DNA of 64,000 bases from Costertonia aggregata (GCF_013402795.1 NZ_CP058595.1:2520001-2584000), one strand, 5' to 3'. Positions 1 to 10,453 are shown, counted from the first letter of the stretch. Made by a program: numbers and translations. The notes: generated by a model not told the origin, from the letters alone.

Positions 1-2679
1 ATTGGCCAGACCTTTTGAATTAAAAATATTTGTAGTCAATAAATCCAATCTTATTTGAGAGGTAATAGCATAACCAAAACCTGTATCAAAAATGCTGTAT
101 GATGCTAACTGAAAGGCATTAGATATATTACCTTCTCGTTCTCCCATAAATTGCCATCTAACAAATGCATTCACTTTCTTTTTATAATATTCCATGCCTA
201 GATTGAACATTATGTTGGGATTAAAAGGAAGCTTATTGTCTGAGAAGTCTAAAACAATATCATCATCGGTATTAATTGAGTTATTGGCATTGTAAACCGT
301 CCACTTAGTAGCTTTACCATGCTGCAAAGCACCATTTAACGTAAAAGTAATAAAGGAAAAAGGAGTATAGGCGTTTTCAAATTCTATACCTATAGTTCTG
401 GAATTATTAAATTGAACGGGAGTATAAAAAATACTATTACTATCCTGATCGAAGGCAAAGTCGGCAATTGCAACATTTTTTAGTTTACTTAGAAATAGAG
501 TGGTAGTAGATGAAAAGTTTATTCGATTATATTTTAACCCAAGTTCAAATTGTGTGATTTTTTGAATTTCTCCTTTTCTGTTGATAGGAACATTTGAGAA
601 ATTATTAAAATAGTAGTTGAGTTCCGGAGCTTTATTTCCTTTCGAAAACCTTGTAAATAAAGATACCTTGTTAGAAAATTTATAATTTAAAGCAGTTGAA
701 TAGGATAAATAATCATAGGTAAAATCAAAATCATCTGTTTCTCCAGTGGGAACCAGAAGAGAGTTATCATAATCGGTCAAAGGATCACCATCTGCTCCTC
801 CTTCTTGTTGGAAAGGTGTTGACCTGTCCTTATTACCTGAGTGGTTTATTGTTTCGTAGCGTAGGCCTAAGTCAAAATATAAAGGTTCCGTAATTTGCCA
901 TCTGTCATTAGCAAAAAAAGCAAATTGACTAACTTTTGCTCTAGAATCATCGAAAAATAAGCCACCATAGTTACTTAATCCATTTTCATCTGATAATGCA
1001 ATTACAGGTTGCCCAGTGTTTTCTAATGTTACTTGTAGCATTCTAGGATTTGGTTCGTAGGTCACGAAACCAAAACTACCTTGTGTATACAATGAGGTGT
1101 TAGATAATCCACCACTAAGTCCAAATGATAAATTATGATTGTTTATTTTTTTATGAAGAGTAGTTTGATTAAACCATTCATCGGCACTCGTTTGTTTTAG
1201 CCAAGATGCAGTACCCATAATTCCATCATTAGGTAAACTTCCTTCTCCTGTATATTCAAAAGATTCGCCTGCTAAAATACCGCTATTGTTTAAACGCGCC
1301 ACTTCAGAACCTGTGGCTGTATCTCTAAAAACCACTTCTCCAATAGGAAATTGAGCTCCTGAGATAAAATAGGCTAGCGGGTTATTTAAAGAAACAAATG
1401 CATTACTTATAGAAGTTTGCCAATTCGCATTTTTATGCGAATGTTTTAAGTTGAAACGCAATGTCCAATCTTTGCCAAGGTTTTGTAAAATATTTACTCC
1501 AAATGCACGGTCTTGCGCATGAACCCCTTGAGATGGGTCAAATTTATTGGTAGCTCCCTCGTCCAATCTCCTACCATCTGGTATATTAGACGAAAAGCTT
1601 GGCATCAATAGAGCGGTAGAGTTAAAATTTTGTCCAAAAGCTGCTTCAGGATTATCCCAGTTCGTAGCTGCAACTCCGGTATATCGGTTAGTGAAGTCAT
1701 CAAGAATTTTCCCATAGAATTTAATAAAACCATTGGAATACTTTTTGACCAAATTGAATTTTATCTGTCCTCCTTTACTAAAGATAAAGGGTGTATTTCT
1801 TGCACCGTCATCTCTTCGGTAATGACCTCCTACATTAAAAGACCAATTGTTTCCCAATGGACCGCCCCATATTGCATCAATTCTTGATGTAGGATTGCCC
1901 TCACCTTGAAAACCACCTTGAATCTGTACTTTTCCGCTAAAAGAATCTGTTGGTTCTTGAGAAATGAAATTATAAATTCCACCAGGCCCATTAAGGGAAG
2001 TAACACTTGCACTCCCGCCTCTAATTGCTTCGAGCTTTTTCGCAGTAATGTCCACTCTATGAAACAAATCTGGACTATAGTAAGAATGTTGGACCAAACT
2101 AACCGGTAGCCCATCTTCTTGTAATGAGGTGTAATACCAACCCATATCGTCTTCCGCGGATGCTGAAATCCCTCTGCTATACACTCGGGTAAAAACTTCC
2201 CCTGCGGCTGCGTCAACAAATGTACCGGGTATAGCTTGTAATAAAGCCGCGGTTCCTCTTGGGAAATTTTCTTGAATATCTTTTGAACCAATGGTTGTAA
2301 TCGCCGTACTGGATTCTAACTGTAATCTAGGTTCAAAATTGCCCGTAACAACAATATTTTGAAGATTTAATGGATCATCCTCTAAGATTAATGAATAGGA
2401 TAGATTTTTATCTTTTACTTCAATAGTTTCACTATAAGTTTTAAGACCAATGTGCGTTACTACCAATTGGTAGATTCCCTGATTTACAGATTTTATCTCA
2501 AAAAAGCCCTTGTCGTTTGATATTACAGATACATTTATGGGTTTTAAAAGCACCAAAGCACTAGATATTAGAGTGCCGCTGGTGTCATTAATTTCGCCAG
2601 AAATGGTTACTTGCGAGAAAGTTGTGTTGCATGTAGTGAATAAACATAGAAATGCTGAAAGCACCGAAAACTTGGTCAT
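1..2679 (-). CDS. TonB-dependent outer-membrane receptor, C-terminus cut by window edge
   Basis: The reading frame is open from an ATG at 2679 to base 1, giving 893 residues without the end of the barrel. A signal peptide ending near TTFSQ (about residue 23) is followed by a carboxypeptidase-regulatory-like beta domain (about 24-110). A plug domain comes next (about 130-240, with IVVTGNFEPR at its start and the EAIRGG and GPGGIYNFIS plug signatures). The rest is an aromatic-rich 22-strand barrel. Such proteins import siderophores, glycans or cofactors across the outer membrane using TonB/ExbBD. No SusD-like partner is visible on the side that can be seen, so the substrate is unknown. The gene lies 69 bp downstream of gltD on the same strand but is unlikely to share its function. 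Confidence 0.93.
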   Translation of the reverse strand, partial: MTKFSVLSAFLCLFTTCNTTFSQVTISGEINDTSGTLISSALVLLKPINVSVISNDKGFFEIKSVNQGIYQLVVTHIGLKTYSETIEVKDKNLSYSLILEDDPLNLQNIVVTGNFEPRLQLESSTAITTIGSKDIQENFPRGTAALLQAIPGTFVDAAAGEVFTRVYSRGISASAEDDMGWYYTSLQEDGLPVSLVQHSYYSPDLFHRVDITAKKLEAIRGGSASVTSLNGPGGIYNFISQEPTDSFSGKVQIQGGFQGEGNPTSRIDAIWGGPLGNNWSFNVGGHYRRDDGARNTPFIFSKGGQIKFNLVKKYSNGFIKFYGKILDDFTNRYTGVAATNWDNPEAAFGQNFNSTALLMPSFSSNIPDGRRLDEGATNKFDPSQGVHAQDRAFGVNILQNLGKDWTLRFNLKHSHKNANWQTSISNAFVSLNNPLAYFISGAQFPIGEVVFRDTATGSEVARLNNSGILAGESFEYTGEGSLPNDGIMGTASWLKQTSADEWFNQTTLHKKINNHNLSFGLSGGLSNTSLYTQGSFGFVTYEPNPRMLQVTLENTGQPVIALSDENGLSNYGGLFFDDSRAKVSQFAFFANDRWQITEPLYFDLGLRYETINHSGNKDRSTPFQQEGGADGDPLTDYDNSLLVPTGETDDFDFTYDYLSYSTALNYKFSNKVSLFTRFSKGNKAPELNYYFNNFSNVPINRKGEIQKITQFELGLKYNRINFSSTTTLFLSKLKNVAIADFAFDQDSNSIFYTPVQFNNSRTIGIEFENAYTPFSFITFTLNGALQHGKATKWTVYNANNSINTDDDIVLDFSDNKLPFNPNIMFNLGMEYYKKKVNAFVRWQFMGEREGNISNAFQLASYSIFDTGFGYAITSQIRLDLLTTNIFNSKGLAN

Positions 2680-2748
2680 AAAGTCTGTGTTAAGTTTGCA
2701 AATATATTGCACCATCCCGCTTAATAAGACTTCAAAATTAATTTATGT

Positions 2749-4215
2749 TCAAACTCTAGGTAGATCACCTTCATTTTTTAATGGTAACGCTGATTCTCCC
2801 ATCAGAAATTTATCTACATGGTATGCTGCTTGCCTACCCTCTGAAATCGCCCAAACGATTAATGACTGCCCTCTTCGTTGATCACCTGCAACAAATACTC
2901 CGGGAACATTGGTCATATAATTACTCTCGGATGCCTTGATATTTGTTCGAGTATCGGCTTCAAGGCCTAATTGTTCCGCAATGGTCATTTCAGAACCGGT
3001 GAACCCCATTGCAAGTAAGGCCAGTTCACATTTCCATTCTTTTTCAGTTCCTTCTATTTCTTTTAGAATGGGGCGTTGACCAGGTTGTCTAATCCATTCG
3101 ACCTCGGATGTGATCAAACCTTTTAAATTTCCATCTTTATCACCAACAAATTCTTTTGTAGAAATGCTGAAAAAGCGTTTAGCACCTTCTTTATGGGAAG
3201 AGCTTGTTCTAAGGCGCATTGGCCAAAACGGCCAAGGTTGGTCTTCAGGACGATCAGTTGTTGCCATGGGCATAATTTCAAAATTGGAAACCGATGTGGC
3301 ACCTTGTCTGATAGAGGTACCTATGCAATCCGAACCCGTATCGCCTCCGCCAATGACGATAACATCTTTATCCGTTGCTAAAATTTCGTTTTCAAACTTT
3401 TTGATTCCGTCTATACGTCTATTATTTTGAGGTAAAAAATCCATAGCCTGTACAACTCCATTAAGATGTGAGCCTTTTATGGAAAGATTTCTTCGTACAG
3501 TTGCTCCTCCGCACAAAACAATGGCATCGAAGTCATTTTTTAGCTCTTCCGCTTTCATATCTACACCTATATGGGTACTGCATTTGAATTTAATGCCTTC
3601 TTCCTTTAAAACATTTAATCTTCTGTCGATTACATTTTTCTCCATTTTAAAATCTGGAATACCGTAACGTAACAATCCGCCTGGTTTTTCGTCCCGTTCA
3701 AAAACCGTTACATGGTGACCTGCTCTATTTAACTGTTGTGCAGCCGCTAGACCTGCGGGCCCCGACCCAACTATAGCGATTTTTTTCTCGGTTCTTTTTT
3801 TGGGTGGCTGAGCATTGATCCAACCTTTTTCGAATGCAGTTTCAACAATGTTCTTTTCTATATTTTCTATAGAAACCGGATCTTCATTGATTCCCAGAAC
3901 ACATGCTTCTTCACAGGGAGCGGGACAGAGTCTTCCCGTAAATTCGGGAAAGTTATTTGTAGAATGTAAAATACTCGCTGCTTTCTCCCATTTCCCACGA
4001 TACACGGCGTCATTGAAATCTGGAATCAAATTCCCTAAAGGACAACCGCTATGGCAGAATGGGATGCCGCAATCCATACAGCGTGCACCTTGTTCTTTCA
4101 GTTCTTTTTCCTTCATAGGAATGGTAAATTCCCTATAATTCTTCACTCGCTTTTCTACTGGAGCGTATGCTTCTACTTTTCTATCGAATTCCAAAAATCC
4201 TGTAATCTTTCCCAT
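2749..4215 (-). CDS. gltD: Glutamate synthase small (beta) subunit
   Basis: This 488-residue protein is the flavin subunit that passes electrons from NAD(P)H to the large subunit for glutamate synthesis from glutamine and 2-oxoglutarate. N-terminal cysteines C46, C49, C54 and C58 (CMDCGIPFCHSGC) and a second cluster CPAPCEEAC near residue 100 bind two 4Fe-4S centres. GSGPAGLAAA near residue 150 is the FAD-binding loop and GGGDTGSD near 290 the pyridine nucleotide loop. Length is normal for the family. It starts 8 bp after the gltB stop, so the two genes form one operon. Confidence 0.97.
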   Translation of the reverse strand: MGKITGFLEFDRKVEAYAPVEKRVKNYREFTIPMKEKELKEQGARCMDCGIPFCHSGCPLGNLIPDFNDAVYRGKWEKAASILHSTNNFPEFTGRLCPAPCEEACVLGINEDPVSIENIEKNIVETAFEKGWINAQPPKKRTEKKIAIVGSGPAGLAAAQQLNRAGHHVTVFERDEKPGGLLRYGIPDFKMEKNVIDRRLNVLKEEGIKFKCSTHIGVDMKAEELKNDFDAIVLCGGATVRRNLSIKGSHLNGVVQAMDFLPQNNRRIDGIKKFENEILATDKDVIVIGGGDTGSDCIGTSIRQGATSVSNFEIMPMATTDRPEDQPWPFWPMRLRTSSSHKEGAKRFFSISTKEFVGDKDGNLKGLITSEVEWIRQPGQRPILKEIEGTEKEWKCELALLAMGFTGSEMTIAEQLGLEADTRTNIKASESNYMTNVPGVFVAGDQRRGQSLIVWAISEGRQAAYHVDKFLMGESALPLKNEGDLPRV

Positions 4216-4223
4216 TTCTCGAT

Positions 4224-7200
4224 TTATATAATTTGTAAATTTTCCTCTTTTAACCGAATCAAAGCTTGACGATATTCTTCGGGGAAGACTTTAATAAAAT
4301 CGGGCAAGCAATCTTCCCATGTTTCGAGAATGCGTTGTGCAAGAGGACTCATCGTATGGTTATAATGACTTTCGACCAATTCTCGAAGCTGTATAATATC
4401 TTGATCCTCTTCGACGGCCAATAAATTCAACCCTTCTTTACTGCAATTTTTTTCGAAAGTTTTGTTCTTGTCGTAAACATAAGCTATCCCCCCGCTCATT
4501 CCTGCACCGAAATTTCTGCCTACCTCGCCAAGTATTACCGCAACACCCCCTGTCATATATTCGCAACCGTGATCACCAATTCCTTCCACTACGGTTTTTG
4601 CACCTGAGTTACGAACGCAGAAACGCTCGCCGGCCTTTCCATTTATATAAGCCCTGCCAGCAGTGGCGCCATAAAGGGTAACATTTCCCGTGATTACATT
4701 TTCTTCGGGAACTATTGTAGAGTTATCGGGTACTTTTATAACGAGTTTGGCCCCTGATAATCCTTTTCCTAAATAATCATTTGTATTTCCGTTAACGGTC
4801 ATCGTTAAGCCTCTTGTGGCAAATGCACCAAAACTCTGCCCGGCAGAACCTGTAAAGTTCAATTTTAATGTGTTTATGGGAAGGCCTTGCGCTCCATAAA
4901 CTTTTGAAATTTCATTACTGATAATGGCACCTACCGCTCTATCTGTATTTTTGATCGGAAAGTCCAAAATCAATTTTTCTTTTCGGAACAAAGACGGATT
5001 TGCCTTCTCGATAATTTCAAATTCGATGGATTTATTAACATCGTGCACTTGCTTCTGCGTGTTATAAAATTTTGTTCCCGCAGGAACAGCTACTTGGTGT
5101 AGGATAGGAGTCAAATCAATACCTTGTGCCTTGTAATGCTCTATAGCCTTTTTACGGTCCAACTTTTGAACTTGACCCACCATTTCATTCAAAGTCCTAA
5201 AACCTAGTTGTGCCATGATTTCACGAAGTTCCTGTGCGACGAAATACATATAATTTACCACATGTTCGGGCTTGCCTTCAAACTTTTTTCGTAATTCGGG
5301 ATTTTGTGTTGCAATACCGACCGGACATGTATTCAAATGGCAAACGCGCATCATAATACAACCTGAGGCAACTAATGGAGCTGTTGCAAAACCAAACTCT
5401 TCTGCCCCGAGCAAACAGGCAACGGCAACATCACGACCGGTTTTTAGCTGTCCGTCACATTCAAGTACAATACGATTTCTCAAATCGTTCATCACTAGGG
5501 TCTGCTGTGCTTCGGCTATGCCCAACTCCCATGGTAGGCCAGCATGTTTTAAAGAGGTCAATGGGGATGCTCCAGTACCACCATCAAAACCTGAAATAAG
5601 TATTACGTCGGCTTTTGCCTTTGCCACTCCTGCGGCAACTGTACCTACTCCAATTTCCGAAACCAATTTAACATTAATGCGTGCTTTGCGATTTGCTGAT
5701 TTTAGGTCGTATATCAACTGCGACAAATCTTCAATGGAATAAATATCGTGATGAGGGGGAGGGGAAATCAAACCAACATACGGCGTAGAATTTCTTGTTT
5801 TGGCAATAGCTGGATTAACCTTTGGACCGGGTAATTGCCCCCCTTCTCCCGGTTTGGCCCCTTGTGCCATTTTAATTTGTATTTCTTTGGCGTTCGTCAA
5901 GTAATCGGAGGTTACCCCAAAACGACCTGAAGCCACTTGTTTAATTGCACTATTTCGCCAATCACCTGTTGCATTTTTGTAAAAACGTTCTGAGTCCTCG
6001 CCACCCTCTCCGGAATTGCTTTTACCGCCAATACGGTTCATTGCAATGGCAAGATTTTCATGGGCCTCTTTACTTATGGAACCATATGACATTGCCCCTG
6101 TCTTAAAACGTTTTACAATCTCTGTCCACGGTTCTACTTCTTCCAACGGGATGGGGTCGTAATTTGAGAACTCGAACAGGCCCCGTATGGTCATCAAGTT
6201 TTTGGACTGTTCATTTACCATTTTGGAAAACTCGTTGTAGCTTTCAGGCTCGTTGTTACGTACCGCTTTTTGCAATTTCGCTACCGTTAACGGATTAAAC
6301 ATATGTTTTTCGCCATCACGTCTCCACCGATACTCCCCACCCATTTCCAAATCCAAATTGGCGGCCACTTCTTTTTTGGCAAATGCCTTCGCATGGCGCT
6401 TGGCGATTTCCTTTTCAATTTGGTACAAACCAATACCTTGTATTCTGGTAGGTGTGTTCGGAAAGTATTTACTGACCACTTTCGTATTGATACCGATACA
6501 TTCAAACAATTGCGAACCGCGATAGGAGTTCAAGGTTGAGATACCTATTTTATTCATTACCTTGAGAATACCCTTTCCTATGGCCTTGTTATAATTTTGT
6601 ACGGCTTGGTCAAAGGTAAATTCGGTGATATCAAGTTCTTCAATTTGTTCGCCAATAATTTCATTTACCAAATATGGGTTTACGGCGCTGGCTCCAAACC
6701 CGAAGAGTAAGGCAAAGTGATGGACTTCCCTTGGTTCGGCAGATTCTATGATAATGCTGAGTTTTGAACGTTTGCCCAACTTTTGCAGACCGCTATTCAC
6801 ATAAGAACACGCAAGCAAAGCTGGGATTGGTGCTTGTTCCTCATTTACGTTTCTATCAGATAGTATAATGATATTCGTTTCTTCATCTACTGCTTTGGAA
6901 GCTTGTTTCAATATAGATTCAAGCGCATCCTCCAAACCGTTATGCCCTCGTTCAATATTATATAACGTTGGGATAGATACTACTTTGTAATCTGGACTCG
7001 CATCATAGTTTTTTATCTTGTCAAGATCCTCTTTTGAGATTACCGGATTCTGAATTTTCAATTTGCGACAGTGCAGTTCTGAAAAATCAAAAATATTATG
7101 ATCGCTTCCTAAAGTGAGGCTAATATCGGTAATCAATTCTTCGCGAATGCCATCCAAAGGTGGGTTTGTGACCTGTGCAAATAGCTGCTTGAAATAATTG

Positions 7201-8732
7201 TAAATCAATTGAGGACGTTCGGACAATACTGCGATAGGTGTGTCCGAACCCATTGAACCAATAGGTTCTTTGGCATTTTTGCCCATGGGGAGAATAATTG
7301 TGTTGATATCCTCTAATGTGTATCCAAAAGCAGCTTTGCGCTTATCAAGTGAGGCTTCCCCTAAAAATAATGGACAGTCATTATATGGTATATCCTTTAA
7401 ATGAACCATATTGTTATCCAACCACTTCTTATATGGATTTCGCTGCGCGATTTCTTCTTTTATCTCCCCGTCATTGACTATTCGCCCTTCTTCCATGTTG
7501 ACCAAGAACATTTTACCAGGTTCCAATCTACCGTGAAACTCTACATTTTCAGGAGCGATGTCAACAACACCTACTTCTGAGGACATGATAACATAGTCAT
7601 CTTTGGTAACTGTGTATCTTGAAGGACGCAGTCCGTTCCTATCTAAAACGGCACCTATATAATTCCCATCGGTAAAAGGTACCGATGCGGGGCCGTCCCA
7701 AGGTTCCATCATACAGGAATGATATTCGTAGAAAGCTCTTTTCGCTTCTGACATATCTGGGTTTTTCTCCCAAGCTTCCGGTACCAAAACCATCATGACC
7801 TCAGGTAGCGAACGACCGGTCATAAGTAAAAGCTCAACGACCATATCCATTGTGGCCGAGTCTGACTTTCCTGGTAGGATTACTGGAATTATATTTTTAA
7901 TTTCCTCGCCAAACCAGTCACTTTTCAATAACTCTTCCCGAGAGCGCATTCGGGATACATTGCCACGAAGCGTATTTATCTCACCGTTGTGGCACATGTA
8001 ACGAAAAGGCTGTGCCAAGTCCCAAGTGGGGAAGGTATTGGTCGAGAATCGTTGGTGCACCAATGAGAGCCTGGTAACGACCCGAGGGTCCATCAAATCC
8101 TTATAATACAGGCTAATATCTTTCGGCATTAGCAAACCCTTGAAAATTATGATTTTGGTGGAAAGGCTGGGAACGTAGAAAAACTGACTCTCGGAAAGTT
8201 TTGAATTGATTATGGCATGTTCGGTTACTTTTCTGGCGATAAATAGCTTTAAATTGAAATTGAATTCATTTTGTTCCTCATTTTCTTTGGCTATAAAAAG
8301 TTGTTTAACAAAAGGTTCGGTTTCCATGGCGATCCTACCAGGGACCGATTTATTTACGGGTACATCTCGCCACCCCAAAAGTTGAAGCCCTTGTTTTTTG
8401 ATGTTTTCTTCAAATACAGCTATGCAAAAATCCCGTTGATTTTCTTTTTGGGGTAAAAAGACATTGCTTACCGCATATTGCCCCGGCTCTGGTAACTCAA
8501 AACCGCATTCGGCCCCAAAAAAATCATGTGGAATGTCTATGAGTATTCCTGCGCCATCACCAGTTTTTCCGTCGGCACTTACCGCGCCTCTATGTTCCAG
8601 CTTATCTAGAATTTCTAAGGCCTTATGAATAATATCATTTGATTTTTTTCCCTTTAGGCTACAAATGAACCCTGCACCGCAGTTATCATGCTCAAATTCC
8701 GGTAAGTATAACCCCTGTTTTTCTAACGCCAT
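4224..8732 (-). CDS. gltB: Glutamate synthase large (alpha) subunit
   Basis: The 1502-residue enzyme combines a class II glutamine amidotransferase with a FMN-dependent synthase domain. The predicted catalytic cysteine is C18 in DNCGAGF. That implies a 17-residue propeptide is removed, as known for this family. The FMN barrel with SGEGGED and GAKPGEGGQLPG loops follows, then CIMMRVCHLNTCPVG for the 3Fe-4S cluster, and a C-terminal right-handed beta-helix. First gene of the gltBD operon. With the glutamate-type dehydrogenase at 10454 the window holds two routes between ammonium/glutamine and glutamate. Confidence 0.97.
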   Translation of the reverse strand: MALEKQGLYLPEFEHDNCGAGFICSLKGKKSNDIIHKALEILDKLEHRGAVSADGKTGDGAGILIDIPHDFFGAECGFELPEPGQYAVSNVFLPQKENQRDFCIAVFEENIKKQGLQLLGWRDVPVNKSVPGRIAMETEPFVKQLFIAKENEEQNEFNFNLKLFIARKVTEHAIINSKLSESQFFYVPSLSTKIIIFKGLLMPKDISLYYKDLMDPRVVTRLSLVHQRFSTNTFPTWDLAQPFRYMCHNGEINTLRGNVSRMRSREELLKSDWFGEEIKNIIPVILPGKSDSATMDMVVELLLMTGRSLPEVMMVLVPEAWEKNPDMSEAKRAFYEYHSCMMEPWDGPASVPFTDGNYIGAVLDRNGLRPSRYTVTKDDYVIMSSEVGVVDIAPENVEFHGRLEPGKMFLVNMEEGRIVNDGEIKEEIAQRNPYKKWLDNNMVHLKDIPYNDCPLFLGEASLDKRKAAFGYTLEDINTIILPMGKNAKEPIGSMGSDTPIAVLSERPQLIYNYFKQLFAQVTNPPLDGIREELITDISLTLGSDHNIFDFSELHCRKLKIQNPVISKEDLDKIKNYDASPDYKVVSIPTLYNIERGHNGLEDALESILKQASKAVDEETNIIILSDRNVNEEQAPIPALLACSYVNSGLQKLGKRSKLSIIIESAEPREVHHFALLFGFGASAVNPYLVNEIIGEQIEELDITEFTFDQAVQNYNKAIGKGILKVMNKIGISTLNSYRGSQLFECIGINTKVVSKYFPNTPTRIQGIGLYQIEKEIAKRHAKAFAKKEVAANLDLEMGGEYRWRRDGEKHMFNPLTVAKLQKAVRNNEPESYNEFSKMVNEQSKNLMTIRGLFEFSNYDPIPLEEVEPWTEIVKRFKTGAMSYGSISKEAHENLAIAMNRIGGKSNSGEGGEDSERFYKNATGDWRNSAIKQVASGRFGVTSDYLTNAKEIQIKMAQGAKPGEGGQLPGPKVNPAIAKTRNSTPYVGLISPPPHHDIYSIEDLSQLIYDLKSANRKARINVKLVSEIGVGTVAAGVAKAKADVILISGFDGGTGASPLTSLKHAGLPWELGIAEAQQTLVMNDLRNRIVLECDGQLKTGRDVAVACLLGAEEFGFATAPLVASGCIMMRVCHLNTCPVGIATQNPELRKKFEGKPEHVVNYMYFVAQELREIMAQLGFRTLNEMVGQVQKLDRKKAIEHYKAQGIDLTPILHQVAVPAGTKFYNTQKQVHDVNKSIEFEIIEKANPSLFRKEKLILDFPIKNTDRAVGAIISNEISKVYGAQGLPINTLKLNFTGSAGQSFGAFATRGLTMTVNGNTNDYLGKGLSGAKLVIKVPDNSTIVPEENVITGNVTLYGATAGRAYINGKAGERFCVRNSGAKTVVEGIGDHGCEYMTGGVAVILGEVGRNFGAGMSGGIAYVYDKNKTFEKNCSKEGLNLLAVEEDQDIIQLRELVESHYNHTMSPLAQRILETWEDCLPDFIKVFPEEYRQALIRLKEENLQII

Positions 8733-8749
8733 AAATTATCGTATTTATT

Positions 8750-8757
8750 CAAAAATA
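8750..8757 (-). promoter_or_regulatory. Candidate -7 box of gltBD promoter (TATTTTTG)
   Basis: On the minus strand the sequence reads TATTTTTG and fits the Bacteroidota -7 consensus TAnnTTTG. Its distance to the gltB ATG at 8732 would give a very short leader. No -33 TTTG lies at the usual spacing, so the call is tentative. The rest of the 306-bp gap (8758-9038) is AT-rich with only the acyl-CoA dehydrogenase terminator recognised. Confidence 0.4.
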
Positions 8758-8940
8758 TGACTTTAGATAAACTATCCTTATCAAAAACTATTATATTCAA
8801 TAATTAATTCAACGTATATAATAATATGTTAAATATTATTCATATCTGTATTTTATAATGGGGTAGATTGTCATTATCATAATATAGACCTCGGTTAAAC
8901 TATTTTAAACCTTAATCATGGGGGGTATGGGTCATTCTAT

Positions 8941-8978
8941 GAACGAAAAAGAAAACCACCCCTAAAAAAGAGGTGGTT
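8941..8978 (-). terminator. Rho-independent terminator of the acyl-CoA dehydrogenase gene
   Basis: AACCACC (8954-8960) and GGTGGTT (8972-8978) form a hairpin. On the minus strand it is followed by a T-rich tail (complement of 8941-8953). It sits about 60 bp after the stop of the gene at 9039. The plus strand has no T-run after the hairpin, so it serves the minus strand. Confidence 0.75.
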
Positions 8979-9038
8979 CAGCAATAAAACTATATTATTT
9001 TTTACCTACAGGCCATGTGTATTGTAGGGTGCCACAAT

Positions 9039-10181
9039 TTAACTTTTTAAAATACTTCTTGAAATCACTATTTTTTGAATCTCGGAAGTGCCCTCGTAAA
9101 TTTGGGTAATCTTGGCATCACGCATGAGTCTTTCAACATGATAATCCTTAACAAAGCCATTACCGCCATGAATTTGTACGGCTTCAACAGTGGTTTCCAT
9201 TGCGACTTGTGAGGCGTAAAGCTTTGCCATCGCCCCGGAAAGGTCATAATTTATGTTGTTGTCTTTTTCCCAGGCTGCTTTATATACCAAATGCCTTGCG
9301 GCCTCGATTTGCGTATGCATATTGGCTAATTTAAAAGCTATGGCCTGATGGTTACTGATTTCCGTACCAAATGCTTTTCTTTCCTTTGAATATTTCAAGG
9401 CCAGTTCATAAGCACCTGCCGCTATTCCCAATGCTTGTGCTGCAATGCCAATTCTACCTCCGGAAAGGGTTTTCATTGCGAATTTAAACCCAAAACCATC
9501 TTCGCCTATCCTATTTTGTTTAGGTACTTTTACGTCGTTAAAAATCAAAGAATGTGTATCGCTGCCACGAATACCCAGTTTATTCTCTTTAGGGCCTATT
9601 TCAAAGCCTTCCATACCTTTTTCAACAATTAGGGCGTTGATGCCTTTGTGTCCTTTTTCCCTATCGGTTTGGGCAATGACCAAATATACTTCTGCGGTGT
9701 TACCATTGGTTATCCAATTTTTGGTACCGTTCAATACATAATGGTCTCCCATATCTATGGCAGTGGTTTTTTGAGAAGTGGCATCACTCCCAGCTTCAGG
9801 TTCTGAAAGGCAAAAAGCGCCAATGATTTCCCCTGTAGCCAATCTTTTCAAGTATTTTTCCTTCTGCTCTTCAGTACCATAGGTTTGTAGGCCGTAACAT
9901 ACCAATGAGTTGTTGACCGATACCACTACGGATGCAGATGCATCAATTTTGGATAGCTCTTCCATAGCGATAACATACGAAAGCGTATCCATTCCACTGC
10001 CATTATATTTAGGATCCACCATCATTCCCATAAAACCAAGTTCCCCTAGTTTTGTAATCTGTTCGGTAGGAAATCTCTGTTCTTCATCCCTTTCTATAAC
10101 GCCAGGTAACAACTCATTTTGGGCAAAATCCCTTGCCGCTTGCTGTATCATCAAATGTTCTTCCGATAATGAAAAATCCAT
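9039..10181 (-). CDS. Acyl-CoA dehydrogenase (short/branched-chain type)
   Basis: The 380-residue flavoprotein removes two hydrogens from an acyl-CoA and passes electrons to ETF. The FAD signature GAFCLSEPEAGSDA lies near residue 125. The C-terminal YEGTSEIQ carries the likely catalytic glutamate, the position used by short-chain and butyryl-CoA dehydrogenases. I chose the ATG at 10181 (MDFSLSEEH), which matches the family N-terminus. A TTG seven codons upstream at 10202 also keeps the frame open but is less likely. The gene stands alone with its own terminator. The substrate is not fixed by sequence. Confidence 0.94.
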   Translation of the reverse strand: MDFSLSEEHLMIQQAARDFAQNELLPGVIERDEEQRFPTEQITKLGELGFMGMMVDPKYNGSGMDTLSYVIAMEELSKIDASASVVVSVNNSLVCYGLQTYGTEEQKEKYLKRLATGEIIGAFCLSEPEAGSDATSQKTTAIDMGDHYVLNGTKNWITNGNTAEVYLVIAQTDREKGHKGINALIVEKGMEGFEIGPKENKLGIRGSDTHSLIFNDVKVPKQNRIGEDGFGFKFAMKTLSGGRIGIAAQALGIAAGAYELALKYSKERKAFGTEISNHQAIAFKLANMHTQIEAARHLVYKAAWEKDNNINYDLSGAMAKLYASQVAMETTVEAVQIHGGNGFVKDYHVERLMRDAKITQIYEGTSEIQKIVISRSILKS

Positions 10182-10294
10182 AAGTAATTTGTCTTTAGTC
10201 AACTTTACAAAGATAAGGGTAAGTCATAAAATGTAAACAGAATTCATTAACAGATTTAAAGGTTAAATTTGTTTGCCATGATTTGAATTAAAAC

Positions 10295-10324
10295 TTTGAT
10301 TGCCATTCCAAATTTTTATATTTG
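10295..10324 (+). promoter_or_regulatory. Promoter of the Glu/Leu/Phe/Val dehydrogenase gene
   Basis: TTTG at 10295-10298 and TATATTTG at 10317-10324 match the Bacteroidota -33 and -7 elements, with 18 nt between them. Transcription would start near 10331 and give a leader of about 120 nt before the ATG at 10454. Confidence 0.7.
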
Positions 10325-10369
10325 TTGCATTCACTTTAATCAATTTGATTTAACTGCAAAATTATGAGG

Positions 10370-10400
10370 CAACACTAACCCCGAAAGGGGGCAAACACTA
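10370..10400 (+). promoter_or_regulatory. GNRA-capped hairpin in the dehydrogenase leader
   Basis: CCCC-GAAA-GGGG at 10379-10390 is a compact stem capped by a GNRA tetraloop. It is flanked by near-repeats CAACACTA (10370-10377) and CAAACACTA (10392-10400). It lies inside the predicted leader, has no T-run, and so is not a normal terminator. A regulatory or mRNA-stability role is inferred. I do not recognise a known riboswitch. Confidence 0.45.
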
Positions 10401-10453
10401 CATTTTTCAAACTGGAAAATCAATTTGGTCACATAATTTTAAATCAATAGTAA

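Noticed and set aside
10182-10202. TTG start for the acyl-CoA dehydrogenase
   Set aside because: The ATG at 10181 gives the usual family N-terminus (MDFSLSEEH); the seven added residues have no match to the family.
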